NCBI GenBank assembly: GCA_023055505.1
Contig: JALIRH010000023.1
Location: 4,408,423-4,472,422 of the forward strand
Direction of reading: 5' to 3'
DNA from: Callipepla californica brunnescens
Taxonomy: Eukaryota > Chordata > Aves > Galliformes > Odontophoridae
DNA length: 64,000 nucleotides
The notes under the pieces were generated by a model. The model searched no databases and was not told the DNA's origin. It saw only the letters and a program-made list of their open reading frames with translations. The position numbers were made by a program, and so were the translations under genes. The number at the start of each line of letters is the position of its first letter. Position 1 is the first letter of the stretch. Shown here piece by piece: positions 38,611 to 51,769 of this stretch.

Positions 38611-38664
38611 TTTCCTTCCTTTCCTTCCTTCCTTCCTTCCTTTTCCTTCCTTCCTTTCTCCCTG
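38611..38664 (+). repeat. (TTCC)n microsatellite
   Basis: TTCC units with a few TTTCC variants begin directly at the broken right end of the sense CR1 fragment (38362-38609). The abutment suggests the repeat grew at, or caused, the loss of the rest of the element. Confidence 0.92.
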
Positions 38665-39570
38665 CCTCCCTCACTTTCCAGTACATCATGATTCTTACAT
38701 AGGAAAAAAAAAAAAGGTCTTTTCTTTTTTTAAATAAGTGGATTTAGCAATTGTTCTTGTTTTTATAACCACGCTGTTGCTGTCTTATGGATTACATTAT
38801 ATCCTCATGTCTCCTGTATGGAGAAGAGGTCTCAGTGTTACACACTTGTTTGCTCTTGTGCACACATACATACTCATGCTTACTTTCTCTCGTAATATCC
38901 ATAAAGGGCTTAAGGGAGGGGAAGGAGAGAAATATAAACAGAGAAACCACATCCTGGCAGCTGCCTCCAGTTAGTCCTGTTTTTCCCCTGGCTTTTAAAT
39001 CTGACAGTGGCTCCTAATTTGTCCCACATGAGTCTTCTCCCAATGGGGTTGTTTTCCGTTTCCTTTTTGCTTTCATTTGATCCAAAGCAAACAGTTAACA
39101 AAGAATAAACCAATTCAGCCAGCTGTCAATGGACCGTCAGCTTTCAGGTGTCTCGGACAGGAAGAACAGGGCATATTACTTGAAGGTAAGAAGGAAAAAT
39201 GGAACTGAAACTTGATGCCTGTGAGGAACAGGAAAGCATTTCCAGGTCAAGGCCGCATAAGACAGTGTGGTCACAATCCAGGGGATAAATTTTGGGACTT
39301 CTGGTTTGGTTTTGTTAGTACATGTGTAAATACATTTTCATGTAAAAAGCCTTTTAGATTAAAGATGCATAGAGTACATTGTCAAATATTTCCATATTTG
39401 AAATAAAATAATATTCAAATAAAACATAGCCCCTTACTGTTCAGAAGTTTTCTGTTCCATTTTCATAGGGACCTGACAGACTGTGCAAACTTTGCAACTG
39501 CTGAATATGCTACATTTGTCCACTGTTTTTTAAAGTGAAGTTTAGAGCATGATTTGGATGTATCTTTTTT

Positions 39571-39592
39571 GGGGGGGGGGAGGGGGGGTGGG
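39571..39592 (+). repeat. G-run: G10, A, G7, T, GGG
   Basis: Twenty G in 22 bases, split by one A and one T. It is compatible with a G-quadruplex on the plus strand because at least four GGG tracts with very short loops can be drawn. It lies in AT-rich sequence and is otherwise unannotated. Confidence 0.93.
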
Positions 39593-39831
39593 TAAGGAAG
39601 TGTCGAGGAGCAGGGAAGATAATGAGCCTCTATGTCTTAGGCATGTACAGAGCATCCAGAGCAGCTTTCTCAAGCCTGTCCAGTTAGGTTAATCTCATCT
39701 ACATACAGATTGCCTTTTAAACCTTTAAAACTCAACAGAGTCATTTGTCACATCACTTGAAAACTTCTCTAGTTTATACTTGAAGAAAAACAGAAGGATT
39801 TTCTCAGTTTCCTTCCCTCCCTACCCCCGCC

Positions 39832-39864
39832 AAAAAAAAAAAAAAGAAAAAAAGAAAACAAAAA
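39832..39864 (+). repeat. A-rich tract (A14, then AAAG-type units)
   Basis: A 14-base A run followed by A4G/A7G-type units. No retroelement is attached. Confidence 0.88.
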
Positions 39865-40026
39865 TGATGCCAGAATAATGCACTTTCTGTAGACATCCCC
39901 AATATAAACAGCATTACAGCTAGTAGCCTGCAGGACATTATTGTCTCTGTCTTAGCAGTACTGGGGTACAATGTATCTTGCCAGATGTCTAGATCTCTTT
40001 GTGTAAGCCTATCACTGCATATGGAC

Positions 40027-40087
40027 AGTTGGACTAGATGATCTTAGGGGTCTTTTCCAACCTTAAAGATTCTGTTTCTGTGATTTT
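40027..40087 (+). mobile_element. CR1 LINE 3' terminal fragment, sense
   Basis: About 60 bases match the very end of CR1: 'gttggactagatgatctta', 'ggtcttttccaacctt', then a degenerate terminal octamer-like tail (ATTCTGTTTCTGTGATT). This is the most diagnostic part of CR1 and supports a sauropsid, probably avian, origin for the window. The element is very strongly 5' truncated, since sequence before 40027 does not continue into CR1. It lies about 1.4 kb after another sense CR1 piece, but the intervening sequence does not look like the missing CR1 part. Confidence 0.82.
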
Positions 40088-40100
40088 TTAAGCTCTACTT

Positions 40101-40147
40101 ACTGAAATTTGGATGTTTGGATGTTTGAAAACACTGAAATTTGGATG
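40101..40147 (+). repeat. Direct repeat of 15 bases next to the CR1 3' end
   Basis: ACTGAAATTTGGATG occurs at 40101-40115 and again at 40133-40147, with a third partial TTTGGATG between them. It begins 14 bases after the CR1 tail. This may be a local duplication; it is too long and too far from the element to be its target-site duplication. Confidence 0.85.
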
Positions 40148-41939
40148 CATGCCTACACTGTCTGTCTTCCTATCATTTCCCAGCTTGCTTTTTTTGGGGG
40201 GAGAGGGAGTAGTTAGGGTGGAACAGTGGAGTAGAATGAGATCTAGTTCAGTTTTTTCTACCTTATCAACAGTTTGTATGAGGAATATTTTAAGGTCTTT
40301 CTTACTCTAATACTGTTCCTTGTGGTGAGTTGCGCAGTGCTGCTCTTGATGTGGTGCTGTGTTCTGCAGGATCTCCCATTTCTCAGAAAGAACAATCTTT
40401 TAGAAGAAAGTGAGCTATGTTTCTTAATTTTGCTTTCATCTTTTTCCAAGACATTGAAATAACTGATATCCATTTTCTAATGATTAAAATAAAAGCTTTG
40501 AATCCCTAATCCTTTCTCAAGCAAAGGTCTGGTGGACAACTCCATGAGAAGTGGGGTTCAAGGGAGACACAAGCTCCTGAAGGGTTCTAAGATAAACTCT
40601 GGCCCTTGCCGTCATGCTGCAGGAGAGCAGCTTAGCGGATGTTAGCTGCAGCTAGGGCAGGATGGTTGTTAAAAGTGGGATCACAGAAGGTGATGGGGGA
40701 GGGGTGAGGCTGGTCCACGGAGGTCAGGCCCAGGAGACATCGGGGAAGGCTCCATGGGGACAAATGGATCTGGGCCACATCCAAGCAGTGAAGAACAGAG
40801 GCAGTCTGAAATGCACAATGAGTATCAGAGATAAAAAACATCTGAGCCTGTAGGTGGCATAAGGTGCCTCATATGTTTTTTTTTTTTTTCATTAAATTGC
40901 AGCTCTGCCTTTTGAAATGATAGTGAAGCTTAGATGCCTGTGCTGTGGTGATGGGAGTCTGCTGGAATGGAGGCAGATGAGGTATTGAGCTATAGCCCTG
41001 TGAAGAGAGGCAGTCTGGGGGAAGTGTGTGTACGTTCTGTAGGCTGCTCACTGTTAACAGCACAAAGTTTTTATTTTACTTTATTTTTTTAAGGATAGAG
41101 TTTGAGTTTTTATTTTTGGAGTGACTGATAAAGCTAATGCCTTTCATAGCATTTGCTGTGATAATTTCTTCCTACCACAGGGCTGTGACATCTATGTGTA
41201 TATGGTTTTCTCTCTAAAAAAATATCCAAGATTTCTCCCTGCTTTCCTGATATTTTGCAAACACTTTGTATTTGCTTTGGTAAAGTACAGCAGTGTTTAC
41301 AGTTACTATTTTTTCCTTCATTCGGAAATTATGTAATAGAAAGAGCTGCCCTTGTGCTTTTTCATGTTAAGGAATACCAATATTCTGATTCTTATGTTTA
41401 GATTTTGATCAAGCATGAATTCTATCCCCACTGTCAGAAACATAGGAATCTCCAGTTTTCTTTCCCTTAAGCAACTGTAAGAATAGAATATATATGCTTC
41501 TTATCCCATAGAAAATCTCTCGTTAACATTAGCTGAAATGGATCTTATTATTCCTGACATGCATCTCTTGGATGACCAACAAGGGAGCTTGAGGGCCAGA
41601 GATGCTCTCCTTAAGGTTTTGTTTCTGTTTTATCACTTTTATTTAATGCAAGTGCTGGGCCATTTCTCCTTTTCACCGTTTTGTTGTCAAAACTGAGAAT
41701 CTGTGTATGCTCTGATTTGGCTTTGTATTTCTAAGAGTGGTGTGTTATTTCACTAAGTGTAAAAAAACAAACACCAAGAAGAACTCATTTCTGTTAAAAA
41801 AGCAGAAAGCAGAAGTTAAAAAAAAGCCTTTTGGTAATCAGATGGCTGATGATGTATTTCTGCTGTAAGCTTATGTCCAAGTGAAGAGGTTATGTTGGGA
41901 ATTATACATTATTTTCCCCAACTATAATTTTTGCTAAAG

Positions 41940-42037
41940 AGCTAGAGCTGGTGTGAGTGGAGGAGCAGGGCAGAAGAGGAGAGGTGGCTGGGAAGGAGGA
42001 GAGATTGGAGGCTGAAGGGGAAATGAGGAGATAGCTA
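41940..42037 (+). repeat. Purine-rich low-complexity tract
   Basis: Irregular GGAGGAG, GAAGAGGAG and GGGAAGGAG units with few pyrimidines. The minus-strand frame across it is serine/proline-rich for that reason and is not a gene. Confidence 0.7.
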
Positions 42038-42348
42038 TGAATGAAGTCTGCTTCAGAGGGAGAAAGCAGCTCATGCACTATGTGCACATAAATTACACAT
42101 ACACAAAGGTATATATTTATGCTAATGTGGTGTTTACTTGTACCACTGTTACGGAGATGGATGTTAATAAAATAAGCATCAGTGATGCACAGGTTAAGGT
42201 AGTTTATCACTGGCACCAGTACTTGCCCAACTGCATATAGTAACGTGTGCTTGTGTCCTGCAAAATATTCCTTTCATCTGTAGCTAATGTTGGCTAATGG
42301 GCCTGGATTAGAACTGCATAAACAGAAGCAGAAGCTGCGTGGTTTGTA

Positions 42349-42372
42349 TGTGTGTGTGTGTGTGTGTGTGTG
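42349..42372 (+). repeat. (TG)n microsatellite
   Basis: About twelve uninterrupted TG units in unique sequence. This is a common Z-DNA-prone dinucleotide repeat. Confidence 0.95.
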
Positions 42373-45300
42373 AATTTGGCTTTACTGTTTTCAGTCACTC
42401 TCACTTGGTGAAAGAGCAATTAAAAGAGTCACTGGAATGGAGGAGGACCTTGTGTGGCTGTTATTTATCAGCTATTTTTACATGCTTTTACTTCAGTTGA
42501 ATAATTAATTTCTTCTGGGTTGCTTTAGAGATAAACTCACCACTACTGGAATAAGAGGAATAAACTAGCTATGGTTCTGCTTTGTTGCTGACTTCTGTGC
42601 TGAAGCATGGAAAAAAAAGAGAACAATCATGTATGGAAATGATTTTTGTGAAGATGACTGTGGTTGATATCATTGGGAGTGAGATCTTTTGCCCTGTGGT
42701 TTATTTTTTTCCCATGAAGTGTCTTTAACATTTTAACTAGTAATGCCCATGCTGGGCCAATTCTTGACATGGCAGAAGCATGAGAAGAAAACAGAATGTT
42801 AACTGAGATTTTTGCTTTGAATCTGTTCTTTAAATTTTTCTAAGATGAGATTTATGCCTACCCCACTCTATCATCTCACAACATTCCCTTTAGCAGAAAA
42901 GACAAATATGCCTCCATACCCAGGTTTTTAAAAGCATCTTCCTCACCCTCCTCTGTCATGGATCCTCAGCTGTATGAGGTGAGCTGATCAAAAGATAAAG
43001 CTGTGTGTCTGCTGCCTCACAGTAATTGTTAGGAAAAAAGAAATGCAAGTTCTTCAGAGATTTTTATATGAAGTTGAATGAAGACAACTGAAACAAGTTG
43101 GAAAGTATAATTGCATGGTTATTCTCTATACTACTGCTAAGAATGCAGTGACACAGCCAGAGTAATGTATGAAAGAAACTGCCACCATTCGCTTTTTTTC
43201 TTATTTCTTGTCTACTCAGTGTCCTAAGCCACAAGTAACAGATCCTGACCTCCTGAGTGAGGTGTAGCTGTTTCTTAATAAGTCCCTGCTCTAGTTAGTT
43301 GTTTCTGCATTTATTAAATGACACAGAGGACCTCCCTTTGCAAAGTGTCGTTGCCTTTCCCACTCCTTATGAAGATGAATTAATAATTTTTCTCTCTTAA
43401 TTAGATTCCATCTGCTGTTCCTGTCTTGAATTCTAAAGGTTATAGTTATTACCATATTCATAAAATCACCCAACTGTGTAAGAGAACTTTAACAACAATT
43501 TTAAAGCCAAGTTCCCCTATTATGTCTCATTCAGTGTACATTTTGCATTCAGTGATAGGAAAGCTGATCATGTGGGGCAAGTGCTGCAAATTTTTTCTGT
43601 TGTCTGATAGCAGAAACATGCCCTTCTGCCAAGAGAAATGTGTCTGTATTCCAATAAATTCATAGAAGCTAGAATTTCCAAACAAGAAGTACCTAACTAC
43701 CCATAGCTCTTGGATTAAAATCTTCTTAATATTCTAGCATGTTCTAAGTCTGTAGTGCTCCATATCTTGTTTGCTTGTAGCTACAGTACGTTCTTATAAA
43801 GGGAATGCCTAGGAATGCACACTGGCTTTTGGTTGAGGGTGGATTTGGCATCAAAAGGCAGCCTGGTCTTTCTCAAGAAGTTGGAATTAAAAGCCTGTAT
43901 GACCCAGATGAACACTATTTCAGGGCTGGGTGATTATTCTTTTGTAAGGGGGATGGGCACTAGGTATTTGGTCATACTGTGCATGTCATTTCAAGTGCAA
44001 GACCTGCAGCTGCAGGGTAATCACAGTGTGCTGTTTGGCACAAGGTTGAATTTTCCTTCCCTCTTGCCTTATGTATACCTTTCTTGCTGTTCTCTCCTTT
44101 TCACCCATGTTTTCACTTCATCCTTAGGAAGTACCTCAAGGTAAGGCTTGCTTTCATCTACTTCCTAGCCATCCATTCCTTCTAGTCTAGGCTTATGTTG
44201 TTTATCTTTTAAAACGACAGAGTGTTTTCAAGAAGAAAGAGAATGAGACATCTCTGGATTGCTGGCTTGACATAATCTCTTTAAGGAGAATCTGATTGTT
44301 CAACTGATAGCTTAAATAATATGTCTGCTGTTTGAAATCAGCTTTTAGGAACTGATTCCTCATCTTAGCTTGTGGATGACTCCTCACTTCATCTGTTGGG
44401 TGGCTGTCTTTGCCTATGCTCTGGCTTCTCTCTCCCCATGCAGCCTGCAGTGCTGTGCAGTATGCTGTGCTTCTCAGCTGAGCTGAATGAGCGCACACCA
44501 TGACCACTGGACTTCTGTGTGAGTATCAGAGACATACTCATAGATCCCTGCAAATCAGGGATTTGAAAGTCTGAGAGTTGAGATCTAACAGTTCTTCTCT
44601 GGTCAATTGTAACAGGTTACTTACCCCAGAAACGTGCTTCACCTTTTCCTCAAAATTCCTACTTGTCCAATGTGCTGTACTCACTTAGCCCTCTGCCGAA
44701 GGTTACCAGCTTTTTACCTACATGGTAAAAGGAAAGATGTGCCTTTATCACAGGTCAGTGCATTAGTCTAAGCTGCTGAGGTGAGCAAGTGCCTGGAAGA
44801 CTGTAGGGGAAGATGGGTGAGAGGTTGCTCAGTGATAGAAGGGTAGGCAGCTGGTGTTCAGCCAACACAGCATGGCTTGCCACAGATGTCTGTCAGTGCC
44901 CCCAACCCTTTGTTACAAAGGTGGTAATTTTTTGCGTGCCTGCAGTGGTGAATTACAGTGCTCTGCCCCTGCTCATGCTCTTGTTTGGCTCCACTTCAAA
45001 GGTTTTATGTTTGCTATTGTTTTTCATTTCAGCATGTCTGGGGAGCTCTGTAGCAAAGAGAGTTAAATGTTCGTTAATCACTATTAATATTCTTTTTGCA
45101 GTTGAAAACAGCGCACACTTGATTTCTACCTTATATCTCAGCTGGTTCCCTACCACAGTGCCTGCCATTTTCCTGACAGAGGCAGGCAGAAATATACTCA
45201 TCATTTCTGTCTGCAGACTGAAAACCAATACAAACTGTCTGCACATAATATGCAGACTGAGTCAGTTTGTGTACTAGAAGTGACAGTCCATTCAAGTATT

Positions 45301-46295
45301 AAGGTACTGGAGAAATAAAATCTTAGTTGAGTTGCCATTTAATTAACTCTTGATGTAGCTGGGAAGGGATAAGCAACTGTGTAATTTGCATATGACATCT
45401 ATTTCAGAAAGTAGCAGTATGTTATGGGAGCTAAAAATGAGACCTGTTTAATTTCCGCTTCTGGTGGTAGTCCTTCTGAGTCTGTTGCTAATGGTAAAGG
45501 AGCTGTGGGCATCTCTCCTCATTAGATTTGTTTGTGTAGTATAAATTGTGCTCACATTTGCAAAGAGAGCTCTGGGACATGCACATTTGACGCTGGTCTA
45601 TAAATTTCCTTTATCTAGCAGACATCTGAATGTATTTTTGAGTACTTGAAATTTCCATCCTTCTCAGTGCTGCCCTTAGAATTTAGGATTTAGGAGAAGA
45701 AATGCACTGCAGGAGAAAGCTGGAATACTGTTCGCCTTTCTGAAGGTCTGTATGTATTTAGCAATAGTAACCTGCAGTATGTGTCTGATTTTTTTTTTAC
45801 TTAATTTAATTAAATAGGCAGTTATAGCCAAATACATTTTTCACTCTGGCCTTTTGTGATGGGCAAATATCTGCCCCTCCTCCCCTGTCTTCAGGGGACA
45901 CTGTATTTTTATCCCATTTACAGATTAGCAAAAGTATGTATCTCCTGCTAACCTCTTGTCAGGTTGTTGCATTCATCCATTTCTCCCATGTCTCTTGCCT
46001 TTAAGGAACTCTTGGAATGGCAGTAATTTGGGGAAATATCTGTAGAAAATAGGAAGTACCTCATCCTCCCCACATGACCTCAACTGCTGTTACTCTTTTC
46101 AGGATCTGATTTGTACTGTGCATCTTCCACTTCTAGTTTGTACTTGTTATTCCAGAATTTCATGGGAGCTGCTTCAGCTTTCCCTTTTTACTGCCCTGAG
46201 CTAATCTGCATGGACTGAGTTTCACTGCATCTGTATTTAGGCAGCTGTAGGCTTCGTGTTTCTTTGTGAAGATTATGTGCTCTTATAGCAAATGC

Positions 46296-46316
46296 TTTTT
46301 TTTTTTTTTTTTTTTT
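46296..46316 (+). repeat. Poly(T) tract, 21 bases
   Basis: An uninterrupted run of 21 T in unique sequence. Confidence 0.92.
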
Positions 46317-46894
46317 AATTGAATTATCAGTTCCATAGCTAAGAAGGCTGGAAAGCTGTTGATAAAGCCTTGATTAACAGTACCTCATGTGTGGCTGGTG
46401 TCTTTTCTTGTAAGATGAATGGATGAGAAGCAAACTAGTAATGCTTTTTTTTTCTTGGCATGGCTCATATATCCAGAAAATTAGGAATTAACAAATGATA
46501 ATGACTTAAAATCATGTTGGCTTGCTTATTGGAGAAGTTTTGGTCAGGGTGACCCTAAACAAATGTGACTGGTGGCATTCTCTCTCAGCGTGAATAGCAC
46601 CTGCTGGTGCAGTGAGGAAGCAGGGGGTTAAAGGCTGTTCATTTTTGAAAATTTCAGACCACAAATGTGGAGACAGAAGCAAAGGTCTTCTTTCCTAGCC
46701 CATACAGTAAGGAAGCATCCCTCCTTTCCTTCCTTCCATTTACTGGAGTTCTTGTAAAATGGGAAAGTGTGTCACAAAACCTAGGTGTAAAAGTGTGTTT
46801 GTATTGAACTGAAGTGTGTTTATGTAAAATTATCCATATGTTCTCTACCATAAGATGTGCTAGTGGATTCTGGTATTGTTTGTAGCTTGAGGCT

Positions 46895-46902
46895 TCACGT
46901 GA
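46895..46902. promoter_or_regulatory. Palindromic E-box TCACGTGA
   Basis: This is the 8-bp palindrome preferred by MiT/TFE and related bHLH-zip factors. It is isolated and may be chance. Confidence 0.25.
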
Positions 46903-49603
46903 GACTGCTCATGTTGCTAATTGTCAGAGAAAATTTCTCCTCCACCAAATGAAGAGGAATAACTGATGCAGAGCAGGTCAGTGAAATGCTGCCAGTGCCA
47001 TAAAAGCCCTAATGGTGTATGCATTTGTGCTTTGCAATGGAGCCAAGGCACCTGCTCTGCAAAAGGGATCAGTGAAATTGCAAGATGTAATTGATGCTTG
47101 TGCAAAAACAGGGAGCGTTTGTTTTTTTCCCTCTTGTAGTAAATGTTTAGTGTGATAATGTAAATGAGTCTGCCATACCTCTCCTGACTCCATCTTGTCA
47201 CTTGTACTTTTTAATCTTTTCCCTTTGCCTTGTGGGGAACTAGCAATTGTTAAATCAAGGACAATATATTTAGAAAGTAATTTCCATTCAAGATTTTTAA
47301 CTGCTACCTTTCCCTCTCTGTGACCTAGGGAGTGGAAGGCTGATATAATACAGTTATCTTTCCAAGCTGAGTCAATTTAAAGCACGTGCTTGTAGTATAG
47401 TTTTTAATAATCTCTCCTGCCACAGAGCAGAAACTGGTCTCAGAATGAGGACAACCAGATGAAACTTGCTTCCGTGTAAACATAGTTTGAGCAGAATCAG
47501 CCAATTTCAAGGCGGATTAGTCTCATTTGAGGATAAAGGAGCTATGAGTACGGGGAGAACTTGAAAGCTTCTTGTTAAAAGAGAAAAATCTGCCTGGAAT
47601 TGTTTTCCTTCCTCAGTTGCCCCATCTCTGAAATCTGATTCTGTCTCGTGACCCTTTTTGCTGTAAGGGTGGGGCGACGCAATGGAGCACAAAAGCCTAA
47701 GGGAGAGGCAGCCTCCTGCACAAGCAGGCAGTGCTGGGATGGTTGCTCTCTCATCCTGACTTGCAGTATTGCAGGCCTGCATCAGCAGGTTTCTGTCCCT
47801 GATGCTACTCTGATTGCTATTTAGACCAACATGCTTTTTAACATATAACTGTGGAAGGTCTTGTGGAGTAACATATTTTGTAACAGCTGCATTGGCAGAG
47901 TGTCTAGGGCTGCCTGGTTACCTGCACAGATCTTGTTACCTTAGGAGTCCATCCTGTAGGTACCCTCTTACTGAGGATGCTTTCTTTGGCTCTCGAGGAG
48001 AGGCTGCTTCATTCAGAGTGGAGAGTTACAAAAAAATTTGTACATACGGCAGATTTCTCCTTGAGAACCTGCCTAAGCAGCCTCGACCTCATGTTGTCAT
48101 CTTTGATGTTGAGGTGCTTTGTCGGAATTCTAATCTTAACCTATAACAAGAAAAAGATAATAGTCCAGGATACACCGCATGGTTATGAAGGTTTCTGTTG
48201 CAGATTTGATACCCTATGCTGTTCTAACATAGATTTTTTTTATGTTTTTGTTTTGTTTTTAATTTTGGTCACGTAACTATTTTATCTGAGGATTTTCCTT
48301 TTTCTTCTTGTTTTGATCCATGAAAGCAGTAAGATCTGCAATTTGCCTCAACAGTCTTATTTTATGGGACTTAGATGTGATTTTTTTTTTTTAATGGTCT
48401 GCTAAAATTTTCTGAGCTTGAACTTGTAAAAAGCTGAGGGCTTCTACCTCTGAAATGATGAAGAAAAAGAAACCCATAGAAATTTCATTGTGATTTCTAT
48501 GCTGGGAGTGATAGCTGGTGTTTTGCCTTCAGGAGCAGAGGAAGCAAAGCTTTTTGTCAGGAGTTTTTAAGTAATGATGTGGCTGTCCCACCTTGCAACA
48601 GCTCATTGAAAAGCATAAAATATATTGCTGGATCAGCTTGGTCCTAAACTGCATAGCCTAGGACAGCATAAATGTGTTTCATATTAAGTGGGATCTTATG
48701 TGGATTTATTACCTAACTAATGTCATCTTTCCTATCCAGAGTGGTGTGTTTCCAGATTCCATTTCCTACTGATTGTTAGTGCGTAGTCCAGGGCTGTACT
48801 GTTCTCTTGGGATGAAACATTTCTGAAAAAAGGCTTCTTTTATACTGAGGAGCTGCATGTTGATTGGCAATGTTTTCTAAGCAGGTTCAGCCAACATCAT
48901 CCGCATACTTCAATCTGTATGGATTTCTTTGAGAGATCAATTCGTCTTAACAATTGCCTTCAGTCCCCTCAACTTCCATTTTGCCCCTCATTGTGAATGT
49001 AAATTGTACCCCAAGTTTTTATATATATATATTTTTATACTCCTATAAGAACGTATTCCAACCAAGAAAAGAGGCCTTCCTGCTGTAATATTTTGGAAAA
49101 GCTTCCAGCTCTGCTAACCCTACTTTATTTTAATCTTCTCTCACACTGCAGATCTTGGCAAGCTGAAAAGTTGTGGTTCAGCTGTTGTTTCCATTTTATT
49201 TTCTAAAGATGTGATATGTTTACTCAAATAATGGAAAGCTGTGAAAAGAGCATGATAAATTCTTTTCTGCATCTCCTTTCTTCCACTGAAATATTTAGGA
49301 GTATATAAAAAATGAAATAATTACTCTGCATGTCAAGAATCACTCAATTGCTTTCTTATAGGGGGTAGTATAGCTGGGGGGACACTTCTACTTTGAAACC
49401 ATAAAAGGAATCCTGATTATAGTTAATGAAGTGGTTTGTCCACAAAGCCAGCTTTCCCCTTGTCTGTTGTTTAAAATGTCTACGTGGCTGTTTATGAGTT
49501 TTGTTTTGTTATGTGTCTCTTGTACTTATTAATACAGCAAACTGTGGCTGTATAGTAATTCTCTGTTGCAATATGGAAGGAAAGGAGCAGTGATTTTGCA
49601 GGG

Positions 49604-49621
49604 TTTTTTTTTTTTTTTTTT
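49604..49621 (+). repeat. Poly(T) tract, 18 bases
   Basis: Eighteen T between GGG and CCCC. No exon is supported downstream. Confidence 0.9.
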
Positions 49622-50755
49622 CCCCAGAGCAGAATCTCTTGAGCAGTTAAGTTTGTTGTCATTTTAGAAGCAAGTGCATACACCATAAGCAATAAAATTT
49701 CCAATTCAGTGGTAAACAGTCTCTGTGAACTGAGCTGGGGAGTCTCATTTAAGTCCTGAGCTTGACTGTTGGTAGAGGCAGGAAAATGTTGTGCTAGAAG
49801 GGTTATTTTCCAGTTGCCTGATGTCACTGAGGTCTCTGAAAGAAGCTCGAGAGAGTCTAATTCTGTTCCAGCTATTCCAGTGTTATTTGTAACAACAGCT
49901 TGCTTTCTTCTCTTGCTAATTCTGATCTGTACTTATGCACCTGGCATTACTGCAATTGCTTTGTAAGTTTTATAAACTTGTGAGGAGGGAGTCATTAAGC
50001 GTCTGTTTTTAACTATGAAAAAAACGCCGTTAATGCTTTCACAGAAAATCAGTTCTTTTTTCTTCTTTTCTGTTAACTTTGGGCTTGCACAGTCTGGATG
50101 ATATAGGCAGTGGTGTCAGATCATATGGAAACTTGGTCTTGGACAGAATCGCATTGTTGATTCTGGTAGCGACCTATTGTGTAGGCTCCTAAGAAAGTCT
50201 ACAAAAAATCTTACAAATATAAATAATTGTTTTTCTGTGATGTGTTGGCCTGTTTTTTGACATCCTCTGCTATAGAACAAGGAAAATAAGTCTTATTTGA
50301 AATAGAGATTCTGTTAGAACACTGGTTATAATTGAGATTTTGAATCGTTTTAACTTCTTGTAATTTTGATCAAACACCTGCTTTATTCTCTGTGTGGGAA
50401 GAATGCATTTTACTCCTACTAATATTTCTGAAGGCTTGGAATTACTCAAGCCTTTTTTGTCTTTCAGTTGCCACTAGGTTGCAAAGAGTTAAAAAAACAT
50501 AATGGAAAATCTGCTTGGGATCTCTGAAAAATATTGACTTGTCTTCCGATGTACTTTGGTATATAAGAGGGTGCACAGTCCTCTGTAAATTATTTCATAT
50601 AGCCCAATTCCTCTGGGGGAATGTAGGGATCTGAACTGTTGTTCACCTTACCGAAGTATCTTTTGATCTTGGTGGCAAATGATGCACTAATGTGAAAATA
50701 CCATGGGACCAAAGCCTATTAGTAAAAAGATTCTGGTATTTTGTTAACAGAAAAA

Positions 50756-50838
50756 TTTCTGAAGCTAAAGATCTTAACACCACTGAAAAATTACAGAATA
50801 AGAAGTAGAAGCAGATTAAAGACTTAAAAGATTTAAAA
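50756..50838 (+). repeat. Diverged direct repeat, copy 1 (about 80 bp)
   Basis: This segment aligns with 51770-51848. Both open with ATTTCTGAAGC, share ACTGAAAAAT, and share a near-identical core of about 30 bases beginning GTAGAAGCAGATTAAAGA. Flanks on either side do not match, so this is an isolated duplicated block or two copies of an unnamed dispersed repeat. No coding potential is seen. Confidence 0.75.
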
Positions 50839-51769
50839 CATTGTTTTTATGAATGTCATTGTGAAACTAGAACAGCTGGGGAATAGGACTTAAGTACAAA
50901 CTTGACCCAGAGATGAATACACTTGAAATATGATATCTTTCTGTGTGTAATCATAATTTTTTCTTTCAATCAGTGGACCTGCAGTAGTAAGCAGTACTCT
51001 GGCAGCTGTGTGACTGTCAGAAGTTGTTGTGGGGATGTCTGTGCTGTTAAATATGCTTTCTTGCAGCTTCAAGAATGTGATTATGCAGCTGACTAATACG
51101 TTTGTCTTTCTGATGAGACTGAGATATTACTGCACTCCTCCTAGAGCATGTAAGACCAGTTTTTACATCTGTGATGTCCTTTAAACGTTTGAGTATCCTG
51201 TGTTGCTTAATTGGAAAGGCATTATTTTCCCACAAGTTAGTTGCTGTAAGTGGGAAGAGTAGAGAACAAGCGTCACATAAAACTACTGAACAAAGCAGCA
51301 ACGGGATTACCACTTCATTCAGTCTTACGGGCGATGTAAGAGATCACAGTACGTCTTTTAAAACAGATAGGTAGAGTGCAGCTGGTGCTCCGGTGGCCTC
51401 CTGGGGCTTTGCTGTTGCTCCTTTTCAATTTTGCCTCATCCTGAGTTTTCAGTGTTAGTCTGGTGAGGATTTGAAGGACGTTTGCAGCACACTGCAGGGA
51501 TCTTTCAAAGATATGCATGGGAGCAGCTGAGCCATTTGAGCACAGAAAAAGCTTGAAAATGAGCTGACCTTGAACAAAACATTTTGCTTTGGTTATCGTT
51601 GAAGGTAGGAGGGCTGCCGCTTACTTTCTGCCAGACAGCTTGCCCATTGAAGTGAGAACCTCAGCTTCCCCTCAGATTAACTGTGAGGCTGGCACACTGA
51701 ACACTCTGCCCCAGTCTGCGTATACAGGTCTTTCCAGCACAAAAGAAGTTTACTTTTCTCAATTTTAAG

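Larger units (their letters stand above)
40148..50755. other. Non-coding, mostly plain sequence
   Basis: About 10.6 kb with a TG array, a purine-rich tract, T runs and one E-box palindrome. A 14-bp palindrome CCTGCAGCTGCAGG lies at 44003-44016. The 154-residue frame at 44813-45277 is the longest in the window but shows no family signature. Confidence 0.6.

Noticed and set aside
38362..40087. The two sense CR1 pieces as one interrupted element
   Set aside because: The roughly 1.4 kb between them does not contain the missing 3' part of CR1, and the second piece is only the last 60 bases. Two separate truncated insertions fit better.
44813..45277. 154-residue frame, longest in the window
   Set aside because: It has hydrophobic stretches but no signal, domain or family resemblance. 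A minus-strand frame of 97 residues overlaps it, and no splice partners were found.
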